In this document: piece after piece, positions 6,989 to 14,703 of the stretch
How the letters are laid out: the number at the start of each line of letters is the position of its first letter
Numbering within the stretch: the stretch's first letter is position 1
Source: PR03 sp964353555
GTDB taxonomy: Bacteria; Myxococcota_A; UBA9160; PR03
Direction of reading: 5' to 3'
Assembly (NCBI GenBank): GCA_964353555.1
Contig: CAYGWM010000061.1
Coordinates: forward strand, 1 to 24,982
Length of the DNA stretch: 24,982 bases
Notes under the pieces: model-generated
Database searches by the model: none
Told to the model about the DNA's origin: nothing
The model's input: the letters and a program-made list of their open reading frames with translations, nothing else
Position numbers and translations under genes: made by a program

Positions 6989-8460
6989 CACCAGGACTCC
7001 AGCGCCGCGCGCAGTCGGCTCTCACCGGCGACCAGGAAGGTGCCCGCAACGACCACCGGTTGTCCGGCTTCGAGTCCCGACGTGATCTCGATGCGGCCAT
7101 CGCTCGTGATGCCGGTCGTGACGCGCTGCGGCCGCAGGTGTCCTTCGCCGAGATCGAGGAACACGAAGCTCTTGTCGCCCGCGCGCAGCACCGCGGTGTC
7201 GGGCACGGTGAGTCGTTCGCCGAGCGGCTTGCGCAGCAGCACGGTCGCGAACATGTCGGGGCGCAGTGTGCGCTCCGGGTTGGCGAGCACGAGGCGCACG
7301 CGCGCGGTGCGGCGATCGCCCTGCAGCGACGGATACACGTACGCCACCTTCGCCTCGAAGCGCTGATCCGGCAGATACGGCAGCGTCAGTTCCGCCGGCA
7401 TGCCGACCGAGACGCTCGCGAGTTCCGCCTCGTAGACCTCGGCTTCGATCCAGACGTGATCGAGCGGCGCGATTCGATAGACGCGCTGGCCCATCTCGAT
7501 CGCGCTGCCTGCGACGATCTCCTTCTCGACCACGTAGCCGCTCACCGGCGCGGTCACGGGCAGATATTCCTGCGGCGTTCCGCGCCGCGCGATCGCGGCG
7601 ATCTCGCCGGCGTCGACGCCCCAGAGCCGCAGTCGCCGCTCCGCCGCGCCGACCATCGCGCTCGCCCGTTGCGGCACGCTGGTGCCGCGTGCGCTCGCAT
7701 TGGCGCCCAGCGCAGCGAGGTACTCGCGCTGCGCCGCGAAGAGTTCCGGGCTGTAGAACTGGAACAGCAGCTGTCCCTTCGTGACGGGTGCGCCGAGCGA
7801 ATCGGCTGCGACTTCGCCCGCGAAGCCGCCAACGCGCATCGCGACGTCGCGCAGCGAGGTCTCGTCCCACGTCACGCGACCGACCGCGCGCACCGTCGTG
7901 TCGAGCGTTTCGAGCTTGGCCGCTTCGCTGTGCACGCCGACCTGACGCAGTCGCGATGGATCGAAGTGGAACTCGCCGGGGTGCGACTCCGCTTTGGCCG
8001 TCGCCGCGGTGGGCCCTGCCGCTCCGCCGACCGCTTCGAGACGCAGGCCGGGCGTGCCGATCGTCAGCGAGCCCTCGGCGCTCGCCATCGCGCCCGACTT
8101 CGGTTTCGCATGCACCGCCACCTGCCATGTGCCGCCCATGTCGAGTTGGAACTCGGCGCGGTACTTCCCGTCGCCCATCGCTTCGACGCTCGCGGGCCCG
8201 CCCATCCCGGACATCGCGCCCATCGAAGGCATCCTCACGGCCACCTCGACGTCGGCGTCGGCGATCGGCGCGCCCTTTGCGTCGCGCAACTCGACGATGA
8301 GTTCGTTCTTGCCGACGCGCAGCTCGGGCGGTGACACCGACGCGGCGATCTCCACGTCGCCCGCGCGCACGCGCACCGGCGTCGAGTGATCGCTGCACGC
8401 GATCGAGAAGACACTCACGAGCAGCAGCGGGGTTGCGAGACGAAGCGAGCGATCAATCAT
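6988..8460 (-). CDS. cusB: CusB-like periplasmic adaptor with N-terminal YtkA-like domain
   Basis: 490 residues. The ATG at 8460 is chosen because GGAGG lies five bases upstream and a lipoprotein-like signal follows (Cys22, FSIAC). The longer frame up to 8595 lies inside the upstream gene. Residues about 30-135 form a beta-rich YtkA/FixH-like domain with a Met-rich hairpin (RMPSMGAMSGMGG), a possible copper-binding feature. From about 160 the membrane-fusion core begins: PGEFHFDPSRLRQVGV, a barrel-sandwich strand around GGFAGEV, and QFYSPELFAAQREYL, the CusB signature that leads into the helical hairpin. The C-terminal half holds the beta-barrel and membrane-proximal strands. The protein should link the RND pump to the outer-membrane factor. 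The start overlaps the stop of the CusC-like gene by 8 bp. Confidence 0.93.
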   Translation of the reverse strand: MIDRSLRLATPLLLVSVFSIACSDHSTPVRVRAGDVEIAASVSPPELRVGKNELIVELRDAKGAPIADADVEVAVRMPSMGAMSGMGGPASVEAMGDGKYRAEFQLDMGGTWQVAVHAKPKSGAMASAEGSLTIGTPGLRLEAVGGAAGPTAATAKAESHPGEFHFDPSRLRQVGVHSEAAKLETLDTTVRAVGRVTWDETSLRDVAMRVGGFAGEVAADSLGAPVTKGQLLFQFYSPELFAAQREYLAALGANASARGTSVPQRASAMVGAAERRLRLWGVDAGEIAAIARRGTPQEYLPVTAPVSGYVVEKEIVAGSAIEMGQRVYRIAPLDHVWIEAEVYEAELASVSVGMPAELTLPYLPDQRFEAKVAYVYPSLQGDRRTARVRLVLANPERTLRPDMFATVLLRKPLGERLTVPDTAVLRAGDKSFVFLDLGEGHLRPQRVTTGITSDGRIEITSGLEAGQPVVVAGTFLVAGESRLRAALESW

Positions 8461-9865
8461 GGCTTCCTCCGTCGGTGTGGGGAGACGTGGGCTCAGGCGC
8501 GGCGGTCTCTGGTGGAGCGCCGGGCGGGACTCCGAGCGCTGCCAGCAGCTCGCCAGCGCGGCGACTCTGTTCGGCGACGGCGCTTCGCTCGGCAAGCTCG
8601 GCGCCGCGCAGCGCGCGCTCGGCTTCGATCAGGTCGCGGAATGGGGTCTCGCCCGTCCCGTAGCCGGCGCGGGCGGCGGCGAGTCCGTCGCGCGCGGCGG
8701 GGATCATCCGGTCGCGCGTGATGGACAGCAGATGATGGCTCTCGCGAAGTCGCGCGGCGGCGCTCTCGACTTCGGCGCGGATCTCGTCGGCCGCGCCCTG
8801 GCGCTCGAGACTCGCCTGTTCCGCTTCTGCGCGCGCCTGCTCGAGCGCTGCGCGGCGGCGCCCGATCTGCAGCGGCACGTTGAACTCCAGGCCGACGAAC
8901 GGCCGCTGATCGGGAATCTCCCAGAACGTGTCGTAGGCGCCGACGACTTTGAAATCCGGAAAGAACTCCCGGCGCGCGAGCGACTCCGCGGCGCGCTTCG
9001 CATCGATGCGCGCGTCCGCAGCGCGCAGCTCGGGGCGTTCCTGGAGCGCGCGATCCGCGAGCATCTCGCTCGGGTCGGACGGCGCCGCGAGGGCCGGGAG
9101 CTCTTCAGGCAGCGGTGGGATCGCCGCGCCGTCACCCATGTGTAGCAGTGCGGCGAGCTGCGCTGCGCTGACCTTCTGGGCCGTCTCGAACTCCACTTGC
9201 TGGTGCAGCAGCTCGGCCTCTTCCAACTCGGCGCGCAGCGGGTCCTGCTGCGAGCCGCCGCCGCTCTCGTAGCCACCCAGCGCTGCCGCGTGGTCCTCGC
9301 GCACCAGCTCGATGTGGCGCAGCGTGATCTCGAGCGAGCGCGCTTGCAGCCAGGCTTCGTCGTAGAGCGCAGATGCCATCGCGGCGAGTCGCACGCGCAC
9401 GGCCTGGTAGTCGTGCGCCATCGCCTCGGCCTCCGCGAGCGCGGTCGCGCCGCGCAGCGCGAGCTTGCCCGGGAACGGAAACGCCTGACTGGCATCGATG
9501 CGGTACGCATCGCCCACCTGGCGCGAACCGAACGAGCGCGGTCCGAGACCCGCGCCGACCATCGGATCTTCCAGCGCGGTTTCCTGCGGATAGCGCGCCA
9601 GCGCCGCGCGCCACGCCTTGCGCGCGGCGGCGATCGTCGGGTTGCGACGCAGCACCTCGCCGACCAGCGCGCTGCGATCGAGTGTCGCTGCGCCGCCAAA
9701 CGGGACGTCGCTCGCGACGACGGTCGCGCCTTCGCTTTCGCGGGCGTAGTCGCGCGACATCGTGTGGTACCGGGCGCGCGTTTCGAACAGCGCGCAGCCC
9801 GGAAGCGCGAGCAACAAGATGACGACAGCGACTAGCGCGCTGCGTCGCGGAAAGGACACGACCAT
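8453..9865 (-). CDS. cusC: TolC-family outer-membrane efflux lipoprotein (CusC-like)
   Basis: 470 residues. The signal peptide ends in lipobox LPGC with Cys24 as the lipid site. The rest is the repeated long-helix pattern of outer-membrane efflux proteins: NPTIAAARKAWRAALARYP and QETALEDPMVGAGLGPRS in the first half, and VGLEFNVPLQIGRRRAALEQ followed by RAGYGTGETPFRDLIEAERAL in the second. DPMV and the beta-strand segment VGLEFNVPL are typical of the family members paired with CusA/CzcA pumps. Start ATG 9865 has GAGG upstream. It forms the trimeric outer-membrane channel of the efflux complex. It is preceded, with an 88-bp gap, by a Cys-rich secreted protein gene on the same strand. Confidence 0.92.
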   Translation of the reverse strand: MVVSFPRRSALVAVVILLLALPGCALFETRARYHTMSRDYARESEGATVVASDVPFGGAATLDRSALVGEVLRRNPTIAAARKAWRAALARYPQETALEDPMVGAGLGPRSFGSRQVGDAYRIDASQAFPFPGKLALRGATALAEAEAMAHDYQAVRVRLAAMASALYDEAWLQARSLEITLRHIELVREDHAAALGGYESGGGSQQDPLRAELEEAELLHQQVEFETAQKVSAAQLAALLHMGDGAAIPPLPEELPALAAPSDPSEMLADRALQERPELRAADARIDAKRAAESLARREFFPDFKVVGAYDTFWEIPDQRPFVGLEFNVPLQIGRRRAALEQARAEAEQASLERQGAADEIRAEVESAAARLRESHHLLSITRDRMIPAARDGLAAARAGYGTGETPFRDLIEAERALRGAELAERSAVAEQSRRAGELLAALGVPPGAPPETAAPEPTSPHTDGGSHD

Positions 9866-9953
9866 GAAGAGCCTCGCTGATGCGGGACGATGCAGCGCAT
9901 AGCTGCGCGTCGCCCGTTGCGGTCAACGGAACGCATTCTGAGCGAAACTGGGA

Positions 9954-10316
9954 TCAGAGCTGTCGGACGACGGTGAGGCGCGTGGCTGCGATGCGTGGGG
10001 CGAGTGCGGCGTCGTCGTGACGCGTGATCGCCGGGCGCGGTGTCGCCGCGATCGTCGTGATGACGGTCAACGCAAATTCCGCAGGCGTCTGCATCGAGGC
10101 GTGATCGCCGCCCGGCAGCGCGGCGGCGTGGCAGCAGGTCAGGGGCAGGAACCCATTGCAAGGAGCGTCGGGAGCGGTCAGCGAATCAGCGGGAGCCGAG
10201 CGATGACAGCAGGAATGATCGAGCCGAGCCGCCGCCTGTGCGACGTTCGCGCCCGCGCCCAGCACACAGAGGGCGAGGATCGCAGTGCAACAGATACGGC
10301 GAACGACAACGCTCAT
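9954..10316 (-). CDS. Small secreted Cys/His-rich protein at the head of the metal-efflux operon
   Basis: 120 residues; no family is recognised with certainty. A signal peptide spans about residues 1-28 (RR near the start, a hydrophobic core, cleavage likely after AQA). The mature part carries SCCH (36-38), Cys53 and TCCH (61-63), plus His70-72-region residues (GGDH). This is a plausible thiol/imidazole metal-binding set. The C-terminal half is low in Cys and rich in Ala, Thr and Arg. GGGAG lies rather far (14 bases) upstream of the ATG at 10316. Small Cys-rich periplasmic proteins (for example DUF2946-like ones) often accompany copper or Czc operons, which suggests metal binding or sensing. 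That role is inferred from composition and position only. Confidence 0.7.
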   Translation of the reverse strand: MSVVVRRICCTAILALCVLGAGANVAQAAARLDHSCCHRSAPADSLTAPDAPCNGFLPLTCCHAAALPGGDHASMQTPAEFALTVITTIAATPRPAITRHDDAALAPRIAATRLTVVRQL

Positions 10317-10470
10317 TGCAGGCCCATTATCTCCCTCGCGAACGGGGCGTCAACTGATCGGCGGATCGCGGGGGCGACACGAGGTGGGGCCGCGATCGGA
10401 ATGCGGTCGTGCGGTAAGGTGCGCGCGCGGGGCCTCGTGATTCGATGCTCCACCACGGTGGGAGGTGACG
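10317..10470. promoter_or_regulatory. Divergent intergenic region between the efflux operon and the DUF1254 gene
   Basis: This 154-bp gap must hold the promoters of two divergent units. It contains the short inverted repeat CCACC-AC-GGTGG at 10450-10461, just before the DUF1254 Shine-Dalgarno. It also holds an imperfect pair of GATCGGCGGATCGCG-like and CCGCGATCGG segments. I find no CueR-type spaced palindrome and no convincing -35/-10 pair. Confidence 0.35.
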
Positions 10471-11862
10471 ATGCGACGTCTGGAGAGGGGTTGGCTCGGG
10501 TTCCGCGCGACACCGCTGGTGTTCGTGCTCGCGCTGGTTGCCTGCGCGGGGGGAACGGGATCGCGTGATGGGGCGGGCCCGAAGGTGCCATCCGCGCCGT
10601 CCGAGCTGGCCGTCGAAGCCTACGTCTACGCGTATCCGCTGCTGGTCTTCGATCGCGAGCGGCAGTCGCAGTTCCAGGCGCTCGGCGCGAGCAACCAGCT
10701 CTCGACGCGCACCACCACGTCGACGCCGTTCTCGCACGACGTGCTCGCGCCCAACGCCGACACCGTCTCCACCACCGCGCTGCTCGATCTGCGCGGCGGT
10801 CCGCTCGTGCTCTCGGTGCCAGACAGCGGCAAGCGCTACACGCGCATCGATCTGCTCGACGCGTACACGAACGTCTTCGCATCGCTCGGCCAGCGCAGCG
10901 AGGGCAACAAGGCCGCGAACTTCGCAATCGTCGGCCCGCAGGGGACGAGCTCCGTCACGGGCGTCACCACGGTGCGTGCGCCGACGAACTACGTGTGGCT
11001 GCACGGTCAGGTCGCCGCGCAGGGTGAACGCGACGTGCCCGCCGCGTCGGGGCTGATGCGGCAGTGGTCGCTGACGCCGCTCGCCGAGTTCGCGGCCGGC
11101 AAGCGCAGGCTCGCGGCCGAGCGGCCGTCGGTCGCCGACGTCGATGGCAGCGCGGCGAATCGCGTCGAGGCGCTGGCGCCCGCCAAGTACTTCGAGGAAG
11201 CCGCGCGGCTGTTGCAGATCAATCCACCGGCGCCCGCGGACGGTCCGCTCGTGAAGAAGTTCCCGTCGATTGGACTCGACTTCAAAAGCGGCAACTTCAA
11301 TCCGACGAAGCTGAAGCCCGAGACGTTGGCAAAGGCTGTGAATGACGGTCGCGCGCGCATTCAAGGCGCGAAGACGGTCGCTGCGCCGCAGAATGGCTGG
11401 AGCTTCGAGGAGGCCGGCGGGAACTACGGCGTCGACTACCTGTCGCGCGCCGCCGCCGCGCGCACCGGCATCGGCGGCGCGCTGCCGCAGGACGCCGTCG
11501 AGGCAAGCGCGCGCGTCGATGCGTCGAACGCGCGTCTGCACGGCAAATCACAGTACGTGCTGCACTTCTCGAAGGGCGACCTGCCGCCGGTCAACGCGTT
11601 CTGGTCGCTGACTCTGCTCGACGACGAAGGCCGCATGGTCGACAACATCCTCAATCGCTACGCGGTGCGCGGCGACCGCCTGGCGAAGGACGGCGACGGC
11701 GGCGTAACCGTCTACGTGCAAGCGCCACCGCCCGGTGAAGGCAAGGAAGCCAACTGGCTCCCCGCCCCGAACGGCAACTTCCAACTGGTCCTGCGCCTCT
11801 ACTGGCCAAAGGACGAAGCCGCGACCGGAACCTGGAAGCCCCCCGCAGTGAAGCGCAACTGA
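10471..11862 (+). CDS. DUF1254/DUF1214 domain lipoprotein
   Basis: 463 residues from the ATG at 10471, which has GGGAGG five bases upstream; a GTG at 10465 is less well placed. The N-terminus is a lipoprotein signal (lipobox LVAC, Cys25). Residues about 45-170 match DUF1254: AVEAYVYAYPLLVFDRER, SPFSHDVLAPNADTVSTTA-like text, and SGKRYTRIDLLDAYTNVFAS. The C-terminal part, about 330-460, matches DUF1214: YVLHFSKGDLPPVNAFWSLT, DEGRMVDNILNRYAV and WLPAPNGNFQLVLRLYWPK. These proteins are common in environmental bacteria and have no established reaction. The lipid anchor places it at the cell envelope. It is transcribed alone and ends at a large hairpin element. Confidence 0.92.
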   Translation: MRRLERGWLGFRATPLVFVLALVACAGGTGSRDGAGPKVPSAPSELAVEAYVYAYPLLVFDRERQSQFQALGASNQLSTRTTTSTPFSHDVLAPNADTVSTTALLDLRGGPLVLSVPDSGKRYTRIDLLDAYTNVFASLGQRSEGNKAANFAIVGPQGTSSVTGVTTVRAPTNYVWLHGQVAAQGERDVPAASGLMRQWSLTPLAEFAAGKRRLAAERPSVADVDGSAANRVEALAPAKYFEEAARLLQINPPAPADGPLVKKFPSIGLDFKSGNFNPTKLKPETLAKAVNDGRARIQGAKTVAAPQNGWSFEEAGGNYGVDYLSRAAAARTGIGGALPQDAVEASARVDASNARLHGKSQYVLHFSKGDLPPVNAFWSLTLLDDEGRMVDNILNRYAVRGDRLAKDGDGGVTVYVQAPPPGEGKEANWLPAPNGNFQLVLRLYWPKDEAATGTWKPPAVKRN

Positions 11863-11870
11863 GAGTAAGA

Positions 11871-11974
11871 GGTGCCGGGCGTCAAGTTATTTCTTGTCAA
11901 GTTATTCAGCGACTCGGCAGATGTGCGTCGGTTCCTCGAATAACTTGACAAGAAATAACTTGACGCCCGGCACC
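11871..11974. repeat. Perfect inverted repeat, 37-nt arms with 30-nt loop, between convergent genes
   Basis: Positions 11871-11907 are the exact reverse complement of 11938-11974; the spacer is 11908-11937. The outer end is GGTGCCGGGCG. Each arm contains two direct copies of GTCAAGTTATT, at 11881-11891 and 11896-11906 in the left arm. A small CGAC/GTCG stem is possible inside the loop. The AT-rich GTCAAGTTATT stretches stand out from the GC-rich surroundings, suggesting a mobile or REP/MITE-like origin. It lies between the stop of the DUF1254 gene and the stop of the methyltransferase gene, where it could also end transcripts from both sides. Confidence 0.92.
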
Positions 11975-11992
11975 CCCTCGGGCAGGCATTCG

Positions 11993-13072
11993 CTACGGCC
12001 GCACCACGTAGAACGCGTTCACAGGATGCCCGAGTTCGAGCGCTTCGAAGCGCGTGAAGCCGGCGTCGGCGGCGAGCTTGCGGGCGAGATCGGTGTGCAG
12101 GCCGAGCGTGCCGAGTCCGAGGCCGCCGGGCTCCGACAGCGCCGACGACATGCAGGTCAGCACGCTGGTGCCGTACATCATCGCGGCCATCGGGTTCTTC
12201 GCGACGTTCTGCTCGTAGCTCGGCAGCGCCTTGATGTCGGCGACGAACCAGGTGCCGTCGTCGCGGATCGCGCGGCGGATCTTGTGGATCACGCCGCCGG
12301 GGTCCGTCATGTCGTGCAGGCAGTCGAAGGTGGTGATGAAGCCGAAGCGGCCATCTTCGGGGAGCGGGTCGATGAGGGCGTCGTGGAACTTCGCGTTGCC
12401 GAGCCCCGCTTCCGTGCGGTTGGCTTCAGCGCGCACGAGCGCGTGCTGCGAGATGTCGTAGCCATGGAAGCGCGAGCGCGGGAACGCCTTCGCCATCGTC
12501 AGCAGCGCGACGCCGGCGCCGCAGCCGACGTCGGCCACGTCGATGCCGGCTTCGAGCATCGCCACGACACCCGGGACGCGCGGCAGCGCGAGCGGCACCA
12601 GCAGCGCGCGGAACCACGGCGCGAGGCCACGCTCGATGCCGCGCGCGCCTTCGGGCCCCATCGCGTCGTAGGGCAGTCCAACGCCGCTCTGGAACGACTC
12701 GGGCAGCCGCTCGGCGATCGCCATCATCTGCGGGATCTGCGAAAAGAAACCCACGCCGTTCGCGGGATGGCTTTCCTCCGCGAGCACCGCGACACCCTCG
12801 GGCGGCAGTTCGAAGCGGCCGTCTCCGCGGTGCAGCAGCACGCCGGCCGCGCCTTGCTGGTGCAGCCACTCGCGGAGCCAGCGCTCGTCGAGCCCGGTGC
12901 GCTGCGCCAACTCGGCGGAGTTCGTTGCGCCCGCGCCGGCGAGCGCACGGTACAGGCCCATGCGATCGCCGAGATAGATCATCGCCGAAGTCATCGCGCC
13001 GCCGAGCGCGCCGAAGACGAGTTTCGCGTATTCCTTGAAGCGTTCGGGATCGATCGGAGCCGTAGCCGTCAT
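11993..13072 (-). CDS. Class I SAM-dependent methyltransferase with N-terminal winged-helix domain
   Basis: 359 residues. The ATG at 13072 is preceded by GGAGGA; the open frame further upstream lies inside the divergent transporter and is not used. Residues about 25-100 form a winged-helix dimerisation domain (MGLYRALAG, NSAELAQRTGLDERWLREWL, a wing around FELPPEG). The Rossmann domain has motif I DVGCGAG at 181-187, FHGYDIS with the ribose-binding Asp, and TTFDCLHDMTDP. The layout resembles the O-methyltransferase/Rv2258c-like family acting on small molecules. The substrate is unknown. The start is separated by about 67 bp from the divergent SLC13 gene. Confidence 0.9.
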   Translation of the reverse strand: MTATAPIDPERFKEYAKLVFGALGGAMTSAMIYLGDRMGLYRALAGAGATNSAELAQRTGLDERWLREWLHQQGAAGVLLHRGDGRFELPPEGVAVLAEESHPANGVGFFSQIPQMMAIAERLPESFQSGVGLPYDAMGPEGARGIERGLAPWFRALLVPLALPRVPGVVAMLEAGIDVADVGCGAGVALLTMAKAFPRSRFHGYDISQHALVRAEANRTEAGLGNAKFHDALIDPLPEDGRFGFITTFDCLHDMTDPGGVIHKIRRAIRDDGTWFVADIKALPSYEQNVAKNPMAAMMYGTSVLTCMSSALSEPGGLGLGTLGLHTDLARKLAADAGFTRFEALELGHPVNAFYVVRP

Positions 13073-13139
13073 CGTAGATTCCTCCGGATGTCGCGGCGCA
13101 GCATGGAGCGGAGCGGCTGGCTCGGCAACGCGCGGTACA

Positions 13140-14693
13140 GTGCCGCGCGTGCGCGATCCGGAGCGGGCAGGGGCTTCCACCGAAGCAGTCGAGACGCTCT
13201 CGTCCGGCGAGCAGCGCTTCGAACGGGTGCGCGGCACGCTCGGTCTCGCCCTCGGGCCGTTGCTCTTCGCAGCGCTTCTCGCGTTCCCGCCGCCGGCGCC
13301 CAACGAAGCCGCCGCGCGACTCGCGGCGATTCTCGCGTGGGTGCTGGTCTGGTGGATCACCGAGGCCGTGCCGATTCCGGTGACCGCGCTGCTCGGGCCG
13401 GCGCTCGCAGTGGTGTGCGGCGTCGGCACCGCGACCGAGTTGTTTGCCGCATTCGGCGATCCGATCGTGCTGCTGTTCCTCGGTGGCTTCGTGCTGGCGA
13501 GCGCGATGGTGAGTTCGGGACTCGACCGCCGCATCGCGTGGTCGATCCTGTCGCGGCCCTCGGTCTCCGCGTCGCCGACACGCATCCTGGTAGCATTCGC
13601 ACTGCTGACCGGCAGCGCCTCCGCGTGGATGAACAACACCTCGACGACCGCGATGCTCTACCCGATCGGCCTCAGCGTGCTCGGCGCGCTCGCGCGCCAG
13701 GCGGGCCGCCGTGATGCGAAGGGCCTGCGCTTCGGCACCGCACTGATGCTGGCACTCGCCTGGTCAGCCTCGATCGGCGGCATCATGACGCCGGTCGGGA
13801 GCGCGCCGAACCTGATCGCGCTCGGCCAGCTTCAAAAGCTGGCGGGCACGCGCGTCCCGTTCTTCAGCTGGATGGTCGTCGCGGTGCCGATCGCCGTGGC
13901 AATGCTGGCCGTGCTGGTGAGCTATCTGCGCTGGGCGCTGCCGCCCGACGTGCCGGCCGCGCGCGATGCCACCGCCGAGATCGCGGCGGACCGCGGCGCG
14001 CTCGGCCCTGCGTCACGCGCCGAGCGCAACGTGCTGTTCGCGTTCGGCGCGACGGTGACGATGTGGGTCGTGCCGGGACTCCTGGCCGTCGTGCTCGGCA
14101 CCGACGCGCCGCTGGTCGTGACGCTGCAGCGCTTGCTCCCCGAATCCGTCGCCGCGGTGCTCGGCGCGGTGCTGCTCTTCGTGTTGCCGGTCGATTGGAA
14201 CGCGCGGCGCTTCACGCTCAGCTGGGCGGAGGCGTCGCAGATCGACTGGGGCACATTGATGCTGTTCGGCGGCGGGCTCGCGCTCGGCGGCGCGATGTTC
14301 CGCACCGGTCTCGCGGAGTCGATGGGCCGCGCGCTCGTCGAGTCGACCGGCAGCGACTCGCAAGTCGCGCTGACCTGTCTGTTCTGCTGGGTCGCGATCG
14401 CGCTGACCGAGACCACGTCGAACACCGCGACCGCGACGATGCTCGCGCCGCTCGCAATCGCTTCGGCGCAGGCCGCCGGGGTCTCTCCGGTTCCATCTGC
14501 GATGGCGGTTGCGCTGGGCGCGAGCATGGCCTTCATGCTGCCGGTCTCGACGCCGCCGAACGCGATCGTCTACGGCTCGGGCTGCGTGCCGATCACTGCG
14601 ATGGCGCGCCACGGCGCGGTACTCGATCTCGCGAGTGCGGTGCTGGTGCCGGCGGGCGTGCTTGCGGGTTGTTGGTGGCTCGGGCTCGCGTAG
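13140..14693 (+). CDS. SLC13/DASS-family anion (di/tricarboxylate-type) transporter
   Basis: 517 residues from the GTG at 13140. GTG codons at 13149 and 13227 are also possible and no Shine-Dalgarno decides among them, so the first 30 residues are uncertain. It is a polytopic membrane protein with WWITEAVPIPVTALLGPAL near the start, a hallmark of the DASS family. There are two substrate/sodium-site hairpins, WMNNTSTTAM (N165-N166-T167) and TETTSNTATATMLAPLA (S427-N428-T429). In VcINDY and relatives both sites read SNT; here the first is NNT. The family imports dicarboxylates, citrate or sulfate, usually with sodium. The gene is convergent with the next methyltransferase gene, with 10 bp between the stops. 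Confidence 0.9.
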   Translation: MPRVRDPERAGASTEAVETLSSGEQRFERVRGTLGLALGPLLFAALLAFPPPAPNEAAARLAAILAWVLVWWITEAVPIPVTALLGPALAVVCGVGTATELFAAFGDPIVLLFLGGFVLASAMVSSGLDRRIAWSILSRPSVSASPTRILVAFALLTGSASAWMNNTSTTAMLYPIGLSVLGALARQAGRRDAKGLRFGTALMLALAWSASIGGIMTPVGSAPNLIALGQLQKLAGTRVPFFSWMVVAVPIAVAMLAVLVSYLRWALPPDVPAARDATAEIAADRGALGPASRAERNVLFAFGATVTMWVVPGLLAVVLGTDAPLVVTLQRLLPESVAAVLGAVLLFVLPVDWNARRFTLSWAEASQIDWGTLMLFGGGLALGGAMFRTGLAESMGRALVESTGSDSQVALTCLFCWVAIALTETTSNTATATMLAPLAIASAQAAGVSPVPSAMAVALGASMAFMLPVSTPPNAIVYGSGCVPITAMARHGAVLDLASAVLVPAGVLAGCWWLGLA

Positions 14694-14703
14694 CCGCCGT
14701 GTG

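Noticed and set aside
3974..7366. Long plus-strand open frames opposite the RND pump gene (3974-5311 and 5369-7366)
   Set aside because: Their translations are rich in Arg, His, Asp and Ala without domains, as expected for antisense frames in GC-rich coding DNA; the minus strand encodes conserved efflux proteins.
10317..10470. CueR/CusR-type operator for the efflux operon
   Set aside because: No spaced palindrome of the CueR kind or CusR box was found; the CCACC-AC-GGTGG repeat is too short and sits at the wrong gene's ribosome site.
13073..13639. N-terminal extension of the methyltransferase frame up to 13639
   Set aside because: It runs through the divergent transporter gene; the ATG at 13072 has a good Shine-Dalgarno and begins the conserved domain.
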